Program-made: the position numbers and the translations under genes
Assembly: GCA_963519845.1 (NCBI GenBank)
Contig: CAUQNX010000004.1
Span: 157,486-221,485, forward strand
Reading direction: 5' to 3'
DNA: 64,000 nt
DNA from: Moellerella sp963519845
GTDB lineage: Bacteria; Pseudomonadota; Gammaproteobacteria; Enterobacterales; Enterobacteriaceae
The notes under the pieces: generated by a model
The model's input: only the letters and a program-made list of their open reading frames with translations
Told to the model about the DNA's origin: nothing
The model's database searches: none
In this document: positions 44,368 to 53,384 of the stretch, in pieces
Position numbering within the stretch: the first letter of the stretch is position 1
Layout of the letters: each line of letters starts with the position of its first letter

Positions 44368-45414
44368 ATGGAATCCACCGCTATTGGTTTTCCGACTAGT
44401 ACAGTCGTTGTATTTATTGTTTTAGCGCTTGGGGCAATCGTCATCGATCTCTTTATGCATCGTGAAGATAAACCTATTACGCTGACAAATGCAGCACTTT
44501 GGTCGATATTTTGGGTTGCGATAGCTATGGCCTTCGCCGGGTTCCTCTATGTTAACCACGGTTCGGAAGTCGCAAGCTTGTTCGTTACCGGTTATGCGCT
44601 AGAGAAAGTGCTATCTGTTGATAATCTATTTGTCATGATGGCGATCTTCTCTTGGTTCTCAGTACCTGACCGCTATCGTCACCGCGTGCTGTACTGGGGG
44701 ATCATAGGTGCAATCGTCTTCCGCGGTATCTTCGTTGCCATAGGTACAGGCTTGCTGAGCTTAGGACCTTATGTCGAACTGATCTTCGCCGTTGTTGTTG
44801 CGTGGACAGGGGTAATGATGTTGAGGGCGGGCGGTGAAAGTGAGGAAGTTGAAGACTATTCTCAACATATCGCTTACCGGGCAGTTAAACGCTTCTTCCC
44901 TATCTGGCCAAAACTGAGTGGACATGCATTCCTGTTAACTCAGAAAGAAGTAGATGCCGAGTTAGCTAAGCCAGAAAATAAAGACGTTACCATAGGTCGT
45001 GGAACCAAAGCTGCACTCTATGCAACACCACTGATGTTATGTGTGGCTGTAGTTGAACTCTCAGATGTGATGTTCGCATTCGACTCAGTACCGGCCATTA
45101 TTGCGGTCAGTCGCGAACCACTGATTGTTTATAGTGCAATGATGTTTGCAATTTTAGGTTTACGTACACTTTACTTTGTTCTTGAAGCACTTAAACAGTA
45201 TCTCGTTCATCTCGAAAAAGCAGTTATTGTGTTACTGTTCTTCATTGCAGTGAAACTTGGCCTAAATGCTTCTGAACATATTTGGCAGCACGGTTATAGT
45301 ATCTCTGCCTCTACCAGTCTGTTTGTTGTTCTTGGTGTTCTTGCGGTTGGTATTATTGCCAGTATTGCATTCCCAGGCAAAGCAGATGAAACAGAGGATA
45401 AGAAAGAGAGCTAA
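44368..45414 (+). CDS. terC: TerC integral membrane protein
   Basis: 348 residues with about nine membrane helices. Two conserved acidic membrane motifs typical of the family: EKVLSVDNLFVMMAIF (about 78-93) and ELSDVMFAFDSVPAII (about 230-245). It anchors the Ter complex, and relatives export manganese or calcium (family knowledge). An AAAGGTTATTT ribosome region lies 8-13 bases before the ATG. Confidence 0.96.
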   Translation: MESTAIGFPTSTVVVFIVLALGAIVIDLFMHREDKPITLTNAALWSIFWVAIAMAFAGFLYVNHGSEVASLFVTGYALEKVLSVDNLFVMMAIFSWFSVPDRYRHRVLYWGIIGAIVFRGIFVAIGTGLLSLGPYVELIFAVVVAWTGVMMLRAGGESEEVEDYSQHIAYRAVKRFFPIWPKLSGHAFLLTQKEVDAELAKPENKDVTIGRGTKAALYATPLMLCVAVVELSDVMFAFDSVPAIIAVSREPLIVYSAMMFAILGLRTLYFVLEALKQYLVHLEKAVIVLLFFIAVKLGLNASEHIWQHGYSISASTSLFVVLGVLAVGIIASIAFPGKADETEDKKES

Positions 45415-45464
45415 ATCTCTTTTTTAAACCTAATTTTTGAAGATTAATTTAAGAGGTCATAATA

Positions 45465-46043
45465 ATGAGCGTTTCTTTATCTAAAGGCGGTAATGTCTCC
45501 CTGAGCAAAGCAGCTCCAACCATGAAGAATGTCCTAGTTGGATTAGGTTGGGATGCACGTTCTACCGATGGTCAAGATTTTGACTTAGATGCCTCAGTAT
45601 TTCTTTTGGCGGCGAACGGAAAAGTCCGCAGTGATGCTGATTTTATTTTCTACAACAATCTTAAATCAGCTGATGGCTCAATCCTTCATACCGGTGATAA
45701 CCGTACTGGCGAAGGCGATGGCGATGATGAAGCACTGAAAATTAAACTGGATCAAATCTCTCCAGATGTCGATAAAGTGATTTTCGTGGTAACTATTCAT
45801 GATGCACAAGCTCGTCATCAAAGTTTTGGTCAAGTTTCAGGTGCGTTTATCCGTTTAGTTAATGATGATAATCAAACAGAAGTCGCTCGCTATGATTTGA
45901 CCGAAGATGCATCAACAGAAACCGCAATGTTGTTTGGTGAGCTATATCGCCACAATGCAGAGTGGAAATTCCGTGCAGTAGGTCAAGGATATGCAGGCGG
46001 TCTGGGTTCTGTATGTGCTCAATACGGTATTAATGCGTCTTAA
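45465..46043 (+). CDS. terD: TerD, calcium-binding tellurite resistance protein
   Basis: 192 residues, the canonical length. MSVSLSKGGNVSLSKAAP start, GLGWDAR, DFDLDASVFLL, and the Ca2+ motif NRTGEGDGDDE. Core component of ter-mediated tellurite, phage and pore-forming colicin resistance. Closely paralogous to TerE downstream. Confidence 0.97.
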   Translation: MSVSLSKGGNVSLSKAAPTMKNVLVGLGWDARSTDGQDFDLDASVFLLAANGKVRSDADFIFYNNLKSADGSILHTGDNRTGEGDGDDEALKIKLDQISPDVDKVIFVVTIHDAQARHQSFGQVSGAFIRLVNDDNQTEVARYDLTEDASTETAMLFGELYRHNAEWKFRAVGQGYAGGLGSVCAQYGINAS

Positions 46044-46065
46044 TCCATTTATATTTATGTAATTC

Positions 46066-46085
46066 AGGGCAGTCCTCTGCCCTTT
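46066..46085 (+). terminator. Hairpin between terD and terE (possible attenuator)
   Basis: AGGGCAG and CTGCCCT arms, TCCT loop, followed by TTC. It sits in the 69-base terD-terE gap and could stop part of the transcripts before terE. Confidence 0.5.
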
Positions 46086-46112
46086 CATTCAATCATATGC
46101 AGGAGCTTTAAA

Positions 46113-46688
46113 ATGGCAGTTTCCCTCGTTAAAGGCGGTAATGTATCTCTAACCAAAGAAGCACCAACAATGAATGTTGCAATGGTTGGTCTGGGTTGGG
46201 ATGCTCGTGTTACAGATGGTTCAGAGTTCGATCTTGATGCATCCGTTTTCATGGTTGGTGAAGATGGTAAAGTAATTTCTGATAGTGGTTTTATTTTCTT
46301 CAACAACAAGTTAAGTGCCTGTGGTTCAGTCGAACACCAAGGTGATAACCGTACTGGTGAAGGCGATGGCGATGACGAACAAGTCAAAATCACACTGGCT
46401 AAAATTCCAGCTGACGTTAAGAAATTAGTTTTTGCGGTCACTATTTACGATGCTGAGAAACGTACACAAAATTTCGGTATGGTCAGCAACAGCTATATGC
46501 GTATTACAAATAATGATAACTCCACTGAAATTGCACGTTTTGATCTGTCTGAAGATGCTTCAACTGAAACAGCAATGGTGTTCGGTGAGTTATATCGTCA
46601 TGGTGCAGAGTGGAAATTTAAAGCTGTAGGTCAAGGTTTTGCGGGTGGATTATCTGCTCTAGCCTCTCAGCATGGCGTTAATATTTAA
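46113..46688 (+). CDS. terE: TerE, TerD-family protein
   Basis: 191 residues. MAVSLVKGGNVSLTKEAP start, GLGWDARVTDGSEFDLDASVFMVG, and the Ca2+ motif NRTGEGDGDDE. Last gene of terZABCDE. A CAGGAG ribosome site precedes the ATG. Very similar to TerD, a tandem duplication within the family. Confidence 0.97.
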   Translation: MAVSLVKGGNVSLTKEAPTMNVAMVGLGWDARVTDGSEFDLDASVFMVGEDGKVISDSGFIFFNNKLSACGSVEHQGDNRTGEGDGDDEQVKITLAKIPADVKKLVFAVTIYDAEKRTQNFGMVSNSYMRITNNDNSTEIARFDLSEDASTETAMVFGELYRHGAEWKFKAVGQGFAGGLSALASQHGVNI

Positions 46689-46710
46689 TTTATCACAGTC
46701 TAATTCAACT

Positions 46711-46743
46711 CCTCAGTCACTAAATTTGATTTAGTGACTGAGG
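46711..46743. terminator. Strong hairpin at the end of terZABCDE
   Basis: Perfect 14-base stem CCTCAGTCACTAAA / TTTAGTGACTGAGG with a five-base loop, between convergent terE and the HAD gene. No long T run on either side, so efficiency is uncertain. Confidence 0.7.
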
Positions 46744-46781
46744 ATATTCATCTTATCTATTCTTATCAATATTCAGATATT

Positions 46782-47432
46782 TTACTCTTTAATCGGTGAT
46801 TTTCTTTTCGACCAGGCAGAATGAAAGTGTCTCCAATGTGGCGCTTGAGCCGCAGCCAATAACTCATGATCGCCGCGCGTATCACCCCAAGCCCTTAAAT
46901 TGTATTGACTAAGATCCCCATAACGCTGCTCTAATCGTTTCACTTTTTCGCCACAACGGCAGTTCTGTCCATTGATGCGCCCAGTTAAAACGCCATTCTC
47001 GACTTCGAGTTGAGTCGCTATCAGTTTAATACCCAATTTATTAGCAAAGGGCTCTAATACTAGCTCAGGAGAGGCAGAACAAATTGTAACTTCAGCACCA
47101 GAATGGCGCTCTTGTGCAACAGCTAAAAGTCCCGTTGGTCGCATCAATTTATTCCAATAGAGAGCGCAAAATTCATTTGCCTTGGTTTTCAGCCAGCTTT
47201 CATCAATACCGGTTAAATAGGTTTTCACTAACACAGCTTTAAGTTGATCTCGAGTCAGCTTACGCCCAGCACATTGCAAGGTCGGTAACACCAGTTTTAT
47301 CAGCTGAGAGAAAAAGTATTTTTTTCCAAATGCAAATTTTAGAAAAGGGATAAAGCTGTCATGATAGGTGAGTGTTCCGTCGAAATCGAACACGGATAAC
47401 ACCTTGTCGCTACTCTTAAAATCCTCAGCCAT
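46782..47432 (-). CDS. HAD-IB family phosphatase
   Basis: 216 residues from the ATG at 47432, with GGAG 11 bases upstream; a TTG two codons earlier is possible. HAD motif I VFDFDGTLTYHDSF, motif II CSASPELVLEP, and GDTRGDHELL as motif IV. Related to the SerB/YfhB-like IB group that acts on small phosphomonoesters such as phosphatidylglycerophosphate; the substrate here is not known. Convergent with terE. It could belong to the island or be its chromosomal flank. Confidence 0.85.
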   Translation of the reverse strand: MAEDFKSSDKVLSVFDFDGTLTYHDSFIPFLKFAFGKKYFFSQLIKLVLPTLQCAGRKLTRDQLKAVLVKTYLTGIDESWLKTKANEFCALYWNKLMRPTGLLAVAQERHSGAEVTICSASPELVLEPFANKLGIKLIATQLEVENGVLTGRINGQNCRCGEKVKRLEQRYGDLSQYNLRAWGDTRGDHELLAAAQAPHWRHFHSAWSKRKSPIKE

Positions 47433-48096
47433 CTGCAATAAAACTCCGTCAACCAAACAACATTTTTATTTAATATAATACAATTATAACACCAAGCGAT
47501 CTGTTAACCCACCTTACATTAATCAGATCAATTTTGTCACTCGATTCATACCTAAATAAAGAAGATGATATTGCGCATAAAGCTGAGCTATCTTCATCTA
47601 ACAGGGGCATGCAGAAGATATCTAGATAACTTACTTAATAAGATTCATCCTTAAAATAAATGAACACATAAAGATGATTAATTAAAATGTAGTAATATTA
47701 TTAATTGAATAGCTTTAATTTATTCATATTTACCTTAAATTAACCCATTACAAAATAGCTTTTTCAACATTATTATAGGCAGTTCTCATCCTTTATTAAA
47801 AACAATCTAAACAATTGAATAAAATGAAGTTATTCTAAATAAAAAATTATAATTATATTTTATTTGTTAAATTTACTATTTTTAAATAATCCTATGCTTG
47901 GGTTAGTAAATACTATTTATCAGTTAGCTAGTAAAATAATCATTATAATAACTTAATTATAAGAATTAAAAAATGATAAATAAAATATTAAACATTAGTG
48001 ATAATAATTAAATCAATTGATTATAATACTAAAATTCGTTTTAATAGTCGGTAATGGATTGATTCTTTAAATAATATACAAGGAAGTGTATAAGTC
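47433..48096. other. 664-base AT-rich intergenic region
   Basis: Between two divergent genes. Extremely AT-rich, many A/T tracts, no frame of note. Probably carries both promoters and H-NS-type silenced DNA. Confidence 0.5.
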
Positions 48097-49551
48097 ATGC
48101 CATCAAGCACTTTATCCAACTATCTTTATAATTGGTTATCTAGCACTAAAAGCCAGCAACTACTATGTTATGCCAAATACAATACCCGATTGCAAAGTCA
48201 GCTGCTTATTATGTTTATGCCAGCAGATGAGGCTTTGAGTCAATTAGATCTGGATTTTAAGCGTTTAACTCGTGCGATTATTCCTATTCGTGAACGCTCT
48301 GAAGGTTTGTTTTTATTAGAGAAATTGCTTCAAGATGTTTTATCACCATTTTCTTATCATTTGCTGCAATTCAAACCACAAGCCGTCCCCATCATTGAGC
48401 GCTGGCTAACACGCAGTATACAAATACGACCAAATGGAAAAACCCCCGAAGCCTCTCTTAAACAGTGGGAAATTTATCATAATTTACTGGTTTCGCTCTA
48501 TTTTAAGCTACTTCATGCACAACACTACGAGCCAGAAATTTGGTGCCATCATCTGGTAGAAGCACGAACTAATAATCAACTACTAGATACAGATTTTATT
48601 GAAAATGCAGAGTTCTTGCCTCGTATTAGTCATTTATGTGAGCTGTTATGGCAACAAAAACATGCCCAAATAGTTATAACTTTAGCGCTTAAATTTCGCT
48701 TATTAGATATTTTTGACTCTTTTCCTGAAATAACGAAAATCATGTCAGCAGAGCATAAATTAACACTGATTGAGATCTATTTAAAAAATAATCAGCTATT
48801 AGCCGCTCGCCAACTCATCGATCAATTTTCAAAAATACAAATGCGTTCTGTTAACTATGCACATCGGATGCTCGATATTTTACTTGCGGAGAATAGAGAG
48901 CGTGAAGCGATTGAGTGGGCAGAAAATGCCTTCGCTCGTCATCCAGAAAGTCGTTTCTATCAACGGCTATTAGCGATTCGCGCTGCTTCTTTAGTACCCA
49001 ATAATCTTACGTCAAATAAAAGAGAAAAAACGAATCAAACGGATATTAAAAATAGTCTAGCTAAAAATGAAACTCAGGTTCTTTTACCCAATATCAGTTT
49101 CCCTGAAGCCCCTATTGAACGTTTGATCGTAGCGATCAATAACCAACAATGGCACATGGCTGAAAAGACAGTGATTAAGCTTACGCAGAATGAGAATCGA
49201 TTTACACATCCATGGCCAGCAAGACGACAGCTACGAAAAATGACTCGTCAGCTTGAGCCCCATAGCCCGATTGGCGCCGCTCTGTTATGCCGATTCTTTG
49301 TCGAAAAAGATTTAGTTGAGCAGCGTATTGTCCATTCTCATTTATTGGCTAATTTTCAGCGTGCTAACCGTTTATTAGATACTCTTGTTATTTCTGAGGA
49401 CATAGAATCAACGCAACAATTTTTATCTCGGCTCTACGCTGAGTATTGGTATGAGCGCAATTGGTGGGAATATATCGCTGAGATGGATAATAGAGTGCAA
49501 ATAAACTACCAAGGTATTTTTTATTTGGAAGTGCTACAAATGACAAAATAA
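48097..49551 (+). CDS. Orphan alpha-helical repeat protein
   Basis: 484 residues not recognised as any family. It is almost entirely predicted helix with His/Leu/Gln-rich helical pairs; the stretch from about 220 to 300 (LTLIEIYLKNNQLLAARQLIDQF ... EREAIEWAENAFARHPESRFYQRLLA) reads like tetratricopeptide units. There is no signal peptide or membrane helix. AAGGAAG lies about 12 bases before the ATG. It shares a bidirectional terminator with livF. AT-rich third positions compared with the liv genes. Probably a cytosolic scaffold, perhaps linked to the neighbouring ter island (inference from position only). Confidence 0.75.
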   Translation: MPSSTLSNYLYNWLSSTKSQQLLCYAKYNTRLQSQLLIMFMPADEALSQLDLDFKRLTRAIIPIRERSEGLFLLEKLLQDVLSPFSYHLLQFKPQAVPIIERWLTRSIQIRPNGKTPEASLKQWEIYHNLLVSLYFKLLHAQHYEPEIWCHHLVEARTNNQLLDTDFIENAEFLPRISHLCELLWQQKHAQIVITLALKFRLLDIFDSFPEITKIMSAEHKLTLIEIYLKNNQLLAARQLIDQFSKIQMRSVNYAHRMLDILLAENREREAIEWAENAFARHPESRFYQRLLAIRAASLVPNNLTSNKREKTNQTDIKNSLAKNETQVLLPNISFPEAPIERLIVAINNQQWHMAEKTVIKLTQNENRFTHPWPARRQLRKMTRQLEPHSPIGAALLCRFFVEKDLVEQRIVHSHLLANFQRANRLLDTLVISEDIESTQQFLSRLYAEYWYERNWWEYIAEMDNRVQINYQGIFYLEVLQMTK

Positions 49552-49553
49552 CC

Positions 49554-49583
49554 AAATGGCCATGATCTTATGGCCATTTTTTA
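49554..49583. terminator. Bidirectional terminator, orphan gene / livF
   Basis: AAATGGCCAT and ATGGCCATTT arms, six-base loop, T run on the plus side and A run on the minus side. Confidence 0.85.
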
Positions 49584-49588
49584 TTCTA

Positions 49589-50290
49589 CTATCCACCTAA
49601 ATAAGCACTACGAACCGCCTCGTTCGCTAATAAGGCTTTTCCCGTATCCTCCAGAACAATATGTCCATTTTCAATTACATAGCCACGATCAGCTAATTTT
49701 AGCGCCTGATTAGCATTTTGCTCTACTAAGAAAATGGTCATACCTTCATCGCGTAAACCTTGGATTGTTTCAAAAATCTGCATAATGATAATAGGTGCTA
49801 ACCCAAGGGAGGGCTCATCTAGTAATAGGAGTTCAGGTTGACTCATTAAAGCTCGACCAATCGCCAGCATCTGTTGCTCACCACCAGACATAGTGCCAGC
49901 ACGCTGATTACGACGCTCATACAGCCGAGGGAATAGCTCATAGACCTTGGTAATACGCTGCTGATATTGATGTTTATCGGCAAAAAAACCGCCCATAGCC
50001 AAATTTTCTTCGACTGTCATGCGAGAAAATACCCGCCGCCCTTCTGGCACAATAGCGATCGCCTCGCGCATAATTTTAGCCGTCGGCAGCTGAGTGATCT
50101 CTTTACCTCGATAACTGATAGATCCTTCTGAAGCTCTTGGTTCACCACACAAGGTGCTCAATAAAGTGGTTTTTCCCGCGCCATTGGCACCAATTAAGGT
50201 GACGATCTCGCCTTTTTGAATATTCAAACTCACCTGATGCAGAGCTTGAATTTTGCCATAATGAGCAGAAACTTGATTAAATTCCAACAT
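49589..50290 (-). CDS. livF: Branched-chain amino acid ABC transporter ATPase LivF
   Basis: 233 residues. Walker A GANGAGKTT, signature MSGGEQQM, Walker B LLLLDEPSLGLAP, H-loop EQNANQ. One of two ATPases powering leucine/isoleucine/valine uptake. Starts one base after the livG stop. Last gene of livKHMGF. Confidence 0.97.
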   Translation of the reverse strand: MLEFNQVSAHYGKIQALHQVSLNIQKGEIVTLIGANGAGKTTLLSTLCGEPRASEGSISYRGKEITQLPTAKIMREAIAIVPEGRRVFSRMTVEENLAMGGFFADKHQYQQRITKVYELFPRLYERRNQRAGTMSGGEQQMLAIGRALMSQPELLLLDEPSLGLAPIIIMQIFETIQGLRDEGMTIFLVEQNANQALKLADRGYVIENGHIVLEDTGKALLANEAVRSAYLGG

Positions 50291-50291
50291 A

Positions 50292-51068
50292 TTAATAAGC
50301 CTCTCCCAAATATGCTTTGATCACATCCGGATCGTTGCGGATCATCTCCGGTGTACCATTGGCTAATGGTGTTCCTTGATTGACCACATAAATACGATCG
50401 GAAATTCCCATCACTAATTTCATATCATGTTCAATCAATAAGACGGATACTTGATGATGTGCCCTTAGTTCTTCAATTAATCGATCTAAATCATCGGTCT
50501 CTTTCGGGTTTAAACCCGCGGCGGGCTCATCTAGCATCAAAATCTCAGGCCGAGCCACCATACAGCGGGCGATTTCTAAGCGCCGCTGCTGACCATAGGC
50601 TAAATTACCCGCTTGTCGATTCGCCATATCAAGTAGATCAACCCGCTCCAGCCATTTCACTGCATGTTCTATCGCCGCGGCCTCAGCTCTACGAAATGAA
50701 GGCAATTTTAATAATCCGGACAAAATACCATTTTTCAGATGCTGATGTTGCGCCACCAACAAATTTTCAATCACCGTCATCTCTTTAAATAGACGTACAT
50801 GCTGAAAAGTACGGATCACACCAAGTTTAGCAATTGCCTGTCCTGTCACTCCTTGTAGTGCTTTATCTTTAAAATAAATTGAGCCGCCTGTCGGTTTATA
50901 AAAGCCAGTTAAGCAGTTAAAAATAGTGGTTTTTCCGGCACCGTTCGGCCCAATCAGTGAGACGATTTCGCCTTGATTTAGTGTCAGCTCAACATTATTA
51001 ACGGCTAACAACCCACCAAAACGCATGGTTAATCCTGTGACTTGTAATAGCGGAGATGGCGAATTCAT
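50292..51068 (-). CDS. livG: Branched-chain amino acid ABC transporter ATPase LivG
   Basis: 258 residues. Walker A GPNGAGKTT, signature LAYGQQRRLEIAR, Walker B ILMLDEPAAGLNP, H-loop EHDMKLVM. Overlaps livM by four bases (ATGA). Confidence 0.97.
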   Translation of the reverse strand: MNSPSPLLQVTGLTMRFGGLLAVNNVELTLNQGEIVSLIGPNGAGKTTIFNCLTGFYKPTGGSIYFKDKALQGVTGQAIAKLGVIRTFQHVRLFKEMTVIENLLVAQHQHLKNGILSGLLKLPSFRRAEAAAIEHAVKWLERVDLLDMANRQAGNLAYGQQRRLEIARCMVARPEILMLDEPAAGLNPKETDDLDRLIEELRAHHQVSVLLIEHDMKLVMGISDRIYVVNQGTPLANGTPEMIRNDPDVIKAYLGEAY

Positions 51069-52354
51069 GCACTTTCTCCTTCTTCTGCTTTGCTGACATT
51101 ACTGGCTCTTAATTGGACATGCCGACGCTTCATTGGCAGCAGTCCTTGAGGTCGCCAGATCATCATTAATACCATTAATGCCCCTAATAACAACATGCTA
51201 TAAGCATTTAAATCACGCATCATCTCTCGTGATACTACCAAAATTACCGCCGCCAAAATCACCGCGGTTTGAGAGCCCATTCCGCCAAGTACAACAATGG
51301 CTAATACAAAGGCAGATTCGGCAAAAGTAAAGGATTCTGGGCTGATAAATCCCTGTCGAGCAGCAAAGAGTGTGCCTGCAAAGCCAGCAAAAGCCGCACT
51401 GATAGTGAAAGCGGTTAGTTTAATTCGCGTTGGGCTTAATCCTAATGAACGACAGGCGATTTCATCTTCTCTTAGCGCTTCCCATGCTCGACCCAATGGC
51501 ATATGTAATAAGCGATTAATAATAAATAGGGTCAAAATAACCAGTAATAGAGCGACAAAATAGAGAAAAATTACCCGATCAGCGGGATTATAGGCAATAC
51601 CGAAGAAATTATGGAAAGTATCCCAGCCACCATCTTTTGCTGTACGGCTAAATTCTAATCCGGCTAATGTGGGTTTAGGGATCTGGCTAATACCATTAGG
51701 ACCGCCCGTTAACTCGGTATTATTTAACAGTAAAATCCTGACTATCTCACCAAAACCTAATGTCACAATCGCCAGATAGTCACCGCGTAATCGCAGGACA
51801 GGAAAACCCAATAATAGCCCAGCAAAGGCTGCGGTTAGCCCTGCGATTGGCAAACTTTCCCAAAATCCCCAGCCATAATAGTGATTCAATAACGCATAGG
51901 TATAAGCGCCAATCGCGTAAAATCCGGCATAGCCTAAAACTAACAGGCCCGATAGACCCACAACCACATTGAGCCCTAAACCAAGCATGATATAAATTAG
52001 CGTCAGTGTGGCGATATCAACACTGCCGCGAGAAACCAAAAATGGCCATGCAATAGCCGCAGCGATAATGATCAACGCCACGATTTTCTGTTTAGGAGTA
52101 GAGCCATCAAAGTCTGGTAGAGCCCAAGACTTACCCGGTAAACGCTTAAAAGTTTTCTGTAATGCAGGTCGAATTAATTGGAAAACAAATACCAGCGCAC
52201 AACCTCCAGCAATCCAATTCCAACGAATTTCATCGCCCGTTTTTACCACTAATTTAGTGCCATCCAACGAGAGTTGTAAGCCCATCATAAATAGAGCCAA
52301 AATAAATAGCGTTACGGAGGCAATAATCGCATTAATCCAATTCTCGGATTTCAT
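51065..52354 (-). CDS. livM: Branched-chain amino acid ABC transporter permease LivM
   Basis: 429 residues with about ten membrane helices. The N-terminal extra segment before the core permease is as in E. coli LivM (425 residues). Core motif LREDEIACRSLGLSPTRIKLTAF is the coupling loop to the ATPases. Overlaps livH by four bases. Confidence 0.96.
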   Translation of the reverse strand: MKSENWINAIIASVTLFILALFMMGLQLSLDGTKLVVKTGDEIRWNWIAGGCALVFVFQLIRPALQKTFKRLPGKSWALPDFDGSTPKQKIVALIIIAAAIAWPFLVSRGSVDIATLTLIYIMLGLGLNVVVGLSGLLVLGYAGFYAIGAYTYALLNHYYGWGFWESLPIAGLTAAFAGLLLGFPVLRLRGDYLAIVTLGFGEIVRILLLNNTELTGGPNGISQIPKPTLAGLEFSRTAKDGGWDTFHNFFGIAYNPADRVIFLYFVALLLVILTLFIINRLLHMPLGRAWEALREDEIACRSLGLSPTRIKLTAFTISAAFAGFAGTLFAARQGFISPESFTFAESAFVLAIVVLGGMGSQTAVILAAVILVVSREMMRDLNAYSMLLLGALMVLMMIWRPQGLLPMKRRHVQLRASNVSKAEEGESA

Positions 52355-53277
52355 ACCTTTTCGACCTCCGGGCGTCCTAAAATACCAGTTGGCATGATCA
52401 GCAAGACACCTATCAATAACGCAAAGGAGACTACATCTTTATATTCAGTGCTTAAATAGGCGGAAGTCATAGCTTCAGAAACGCCCAATAATAATCCCCC
52501 CAACATAGCGCCTGGAATACTACCAATTCCCCCTAATACCGCCGCAGTAAAGGCTTTCATGCCGGCCATAAATCCAATATAAGGGTTGATAACACCATAG
52601 AATTGCCCTAACAATACACCTGCCACCGCCGCCATGACCGCACCAATAACAAAGGTCAATGAGATCACTCGATTAGTGTCGATGCCCAATAAACTCGCCA
52701 TTTTTAAATCTTCAGCACAGGCACGACAGGCTCTTCCCATACGGGAGTAACGGATAAATAGTGTTAGCGCCAACATGGCAAGAAAAGTAACAATCCAGAT
52801 AGTTAACTGCATTTTAGTGATAGTCACCGCGAACCCATTAGTTTCCGCCAGCGCCCATTGGCCAGTGATCAAACTAGGTAACGCCAAATCGCGCGAACCT
52901 TGCGATAAGCTGACATAATTTTGCAAGAAAATAGACATTCCGATAGCGGAAATCAGAGCAATTAAGCGCTTAGAGTGCCGAACTGGCCGATAAGCGACTT
53001 TTTCGATACTCCAACCATAGGTACTCGAGACCACAATCGCAGTAATAAAGGCCGCGCCAATCAATAACCAGCCTACATCGATTCCTAGCATCATCAGACC
53101 TGCAATCACGATAAAAGAGACATAGCTACCGATCATGTAGACTTCACCATGTGCGAAGTTAATCATTCCGATGATGCCATAAACCATCGTGTAGCCAATA
53201 GCAATAAGCGCATAGGTACTGCCCAGCGTTAAGCCATTGAATAATTGTTGCGTAAAATAGAGAATTTGATCTGACAT
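52351..53277 (-). CDS. livH: Branched-chain amino acid ABC transporter permease LivH
   Basis: 308 residues, the E. coli length, about eight membrane helices. QQLFNGLTLGSTYALIAIGYTMVYGIIGMINFAHGE start typical of LivH and coupling loop CRACAEDLKMASLLGID. Preceded by a 107-base gap with a stable hairpin after livK. Confidence 0.97.
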   Translation of the reverse strand: MSDQILYFTQQLFNGLTLGSTYALIAIGYTMVYGIIGMINFAHGEVYMIGSYVSFIVIAGLMMLGIDVGWLLIGAAFITAIVVSSTYGWSIEKVAYRPVRHSKRLIALISAIGMSIFLQNYVSLSQGSRDLALPSLITGQWALAETNGFAVTITKMQLTIWIVTFLAMLALTLFIRYSRMGRACRACAEDLKMASLLGIDTNRVISLTFVIGAVMAAVAGVLLGQFYGVINPYIGFMAGMKAFTAAVLGGIGSIPGAMLGGLLLGVSEAMTSAYLSTEYKDVVSFALLIGVLLIMPTGILGRPEVEKV

Positions 53278-53316
53278 AACAGAGTCCTTGGTACGACAGT
53301 TCTAGCAGGGAGCAAA

Positions 53317-53347
53317 AACCAGAAACGGCACAATGCCGCTTCCAGTT
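53317..53347 (-). terminator. Stable hairpin between livK and livH (partial terminator / stabiliser)
   Basis: On the minus strand AACTGGAAGCGGCA pairs with TGCCGTTTCTGGTT (14 pairs, three G-T) around a TTG loop and is followed by TTTTGCT. Such elements raise binding-protein mRNA over the membrane components. Confidence 0.7.
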
Positions 53348-53384
53348 ATTCAAAACTTAATATTAGAGGATGAAATTAATCGAT

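Noticed and set aside
24954..49553. Integrase, tRNA or direct repeats bounding the ter island
   Set aside because: None could be seen at either edge, so no attachment sites are reported.
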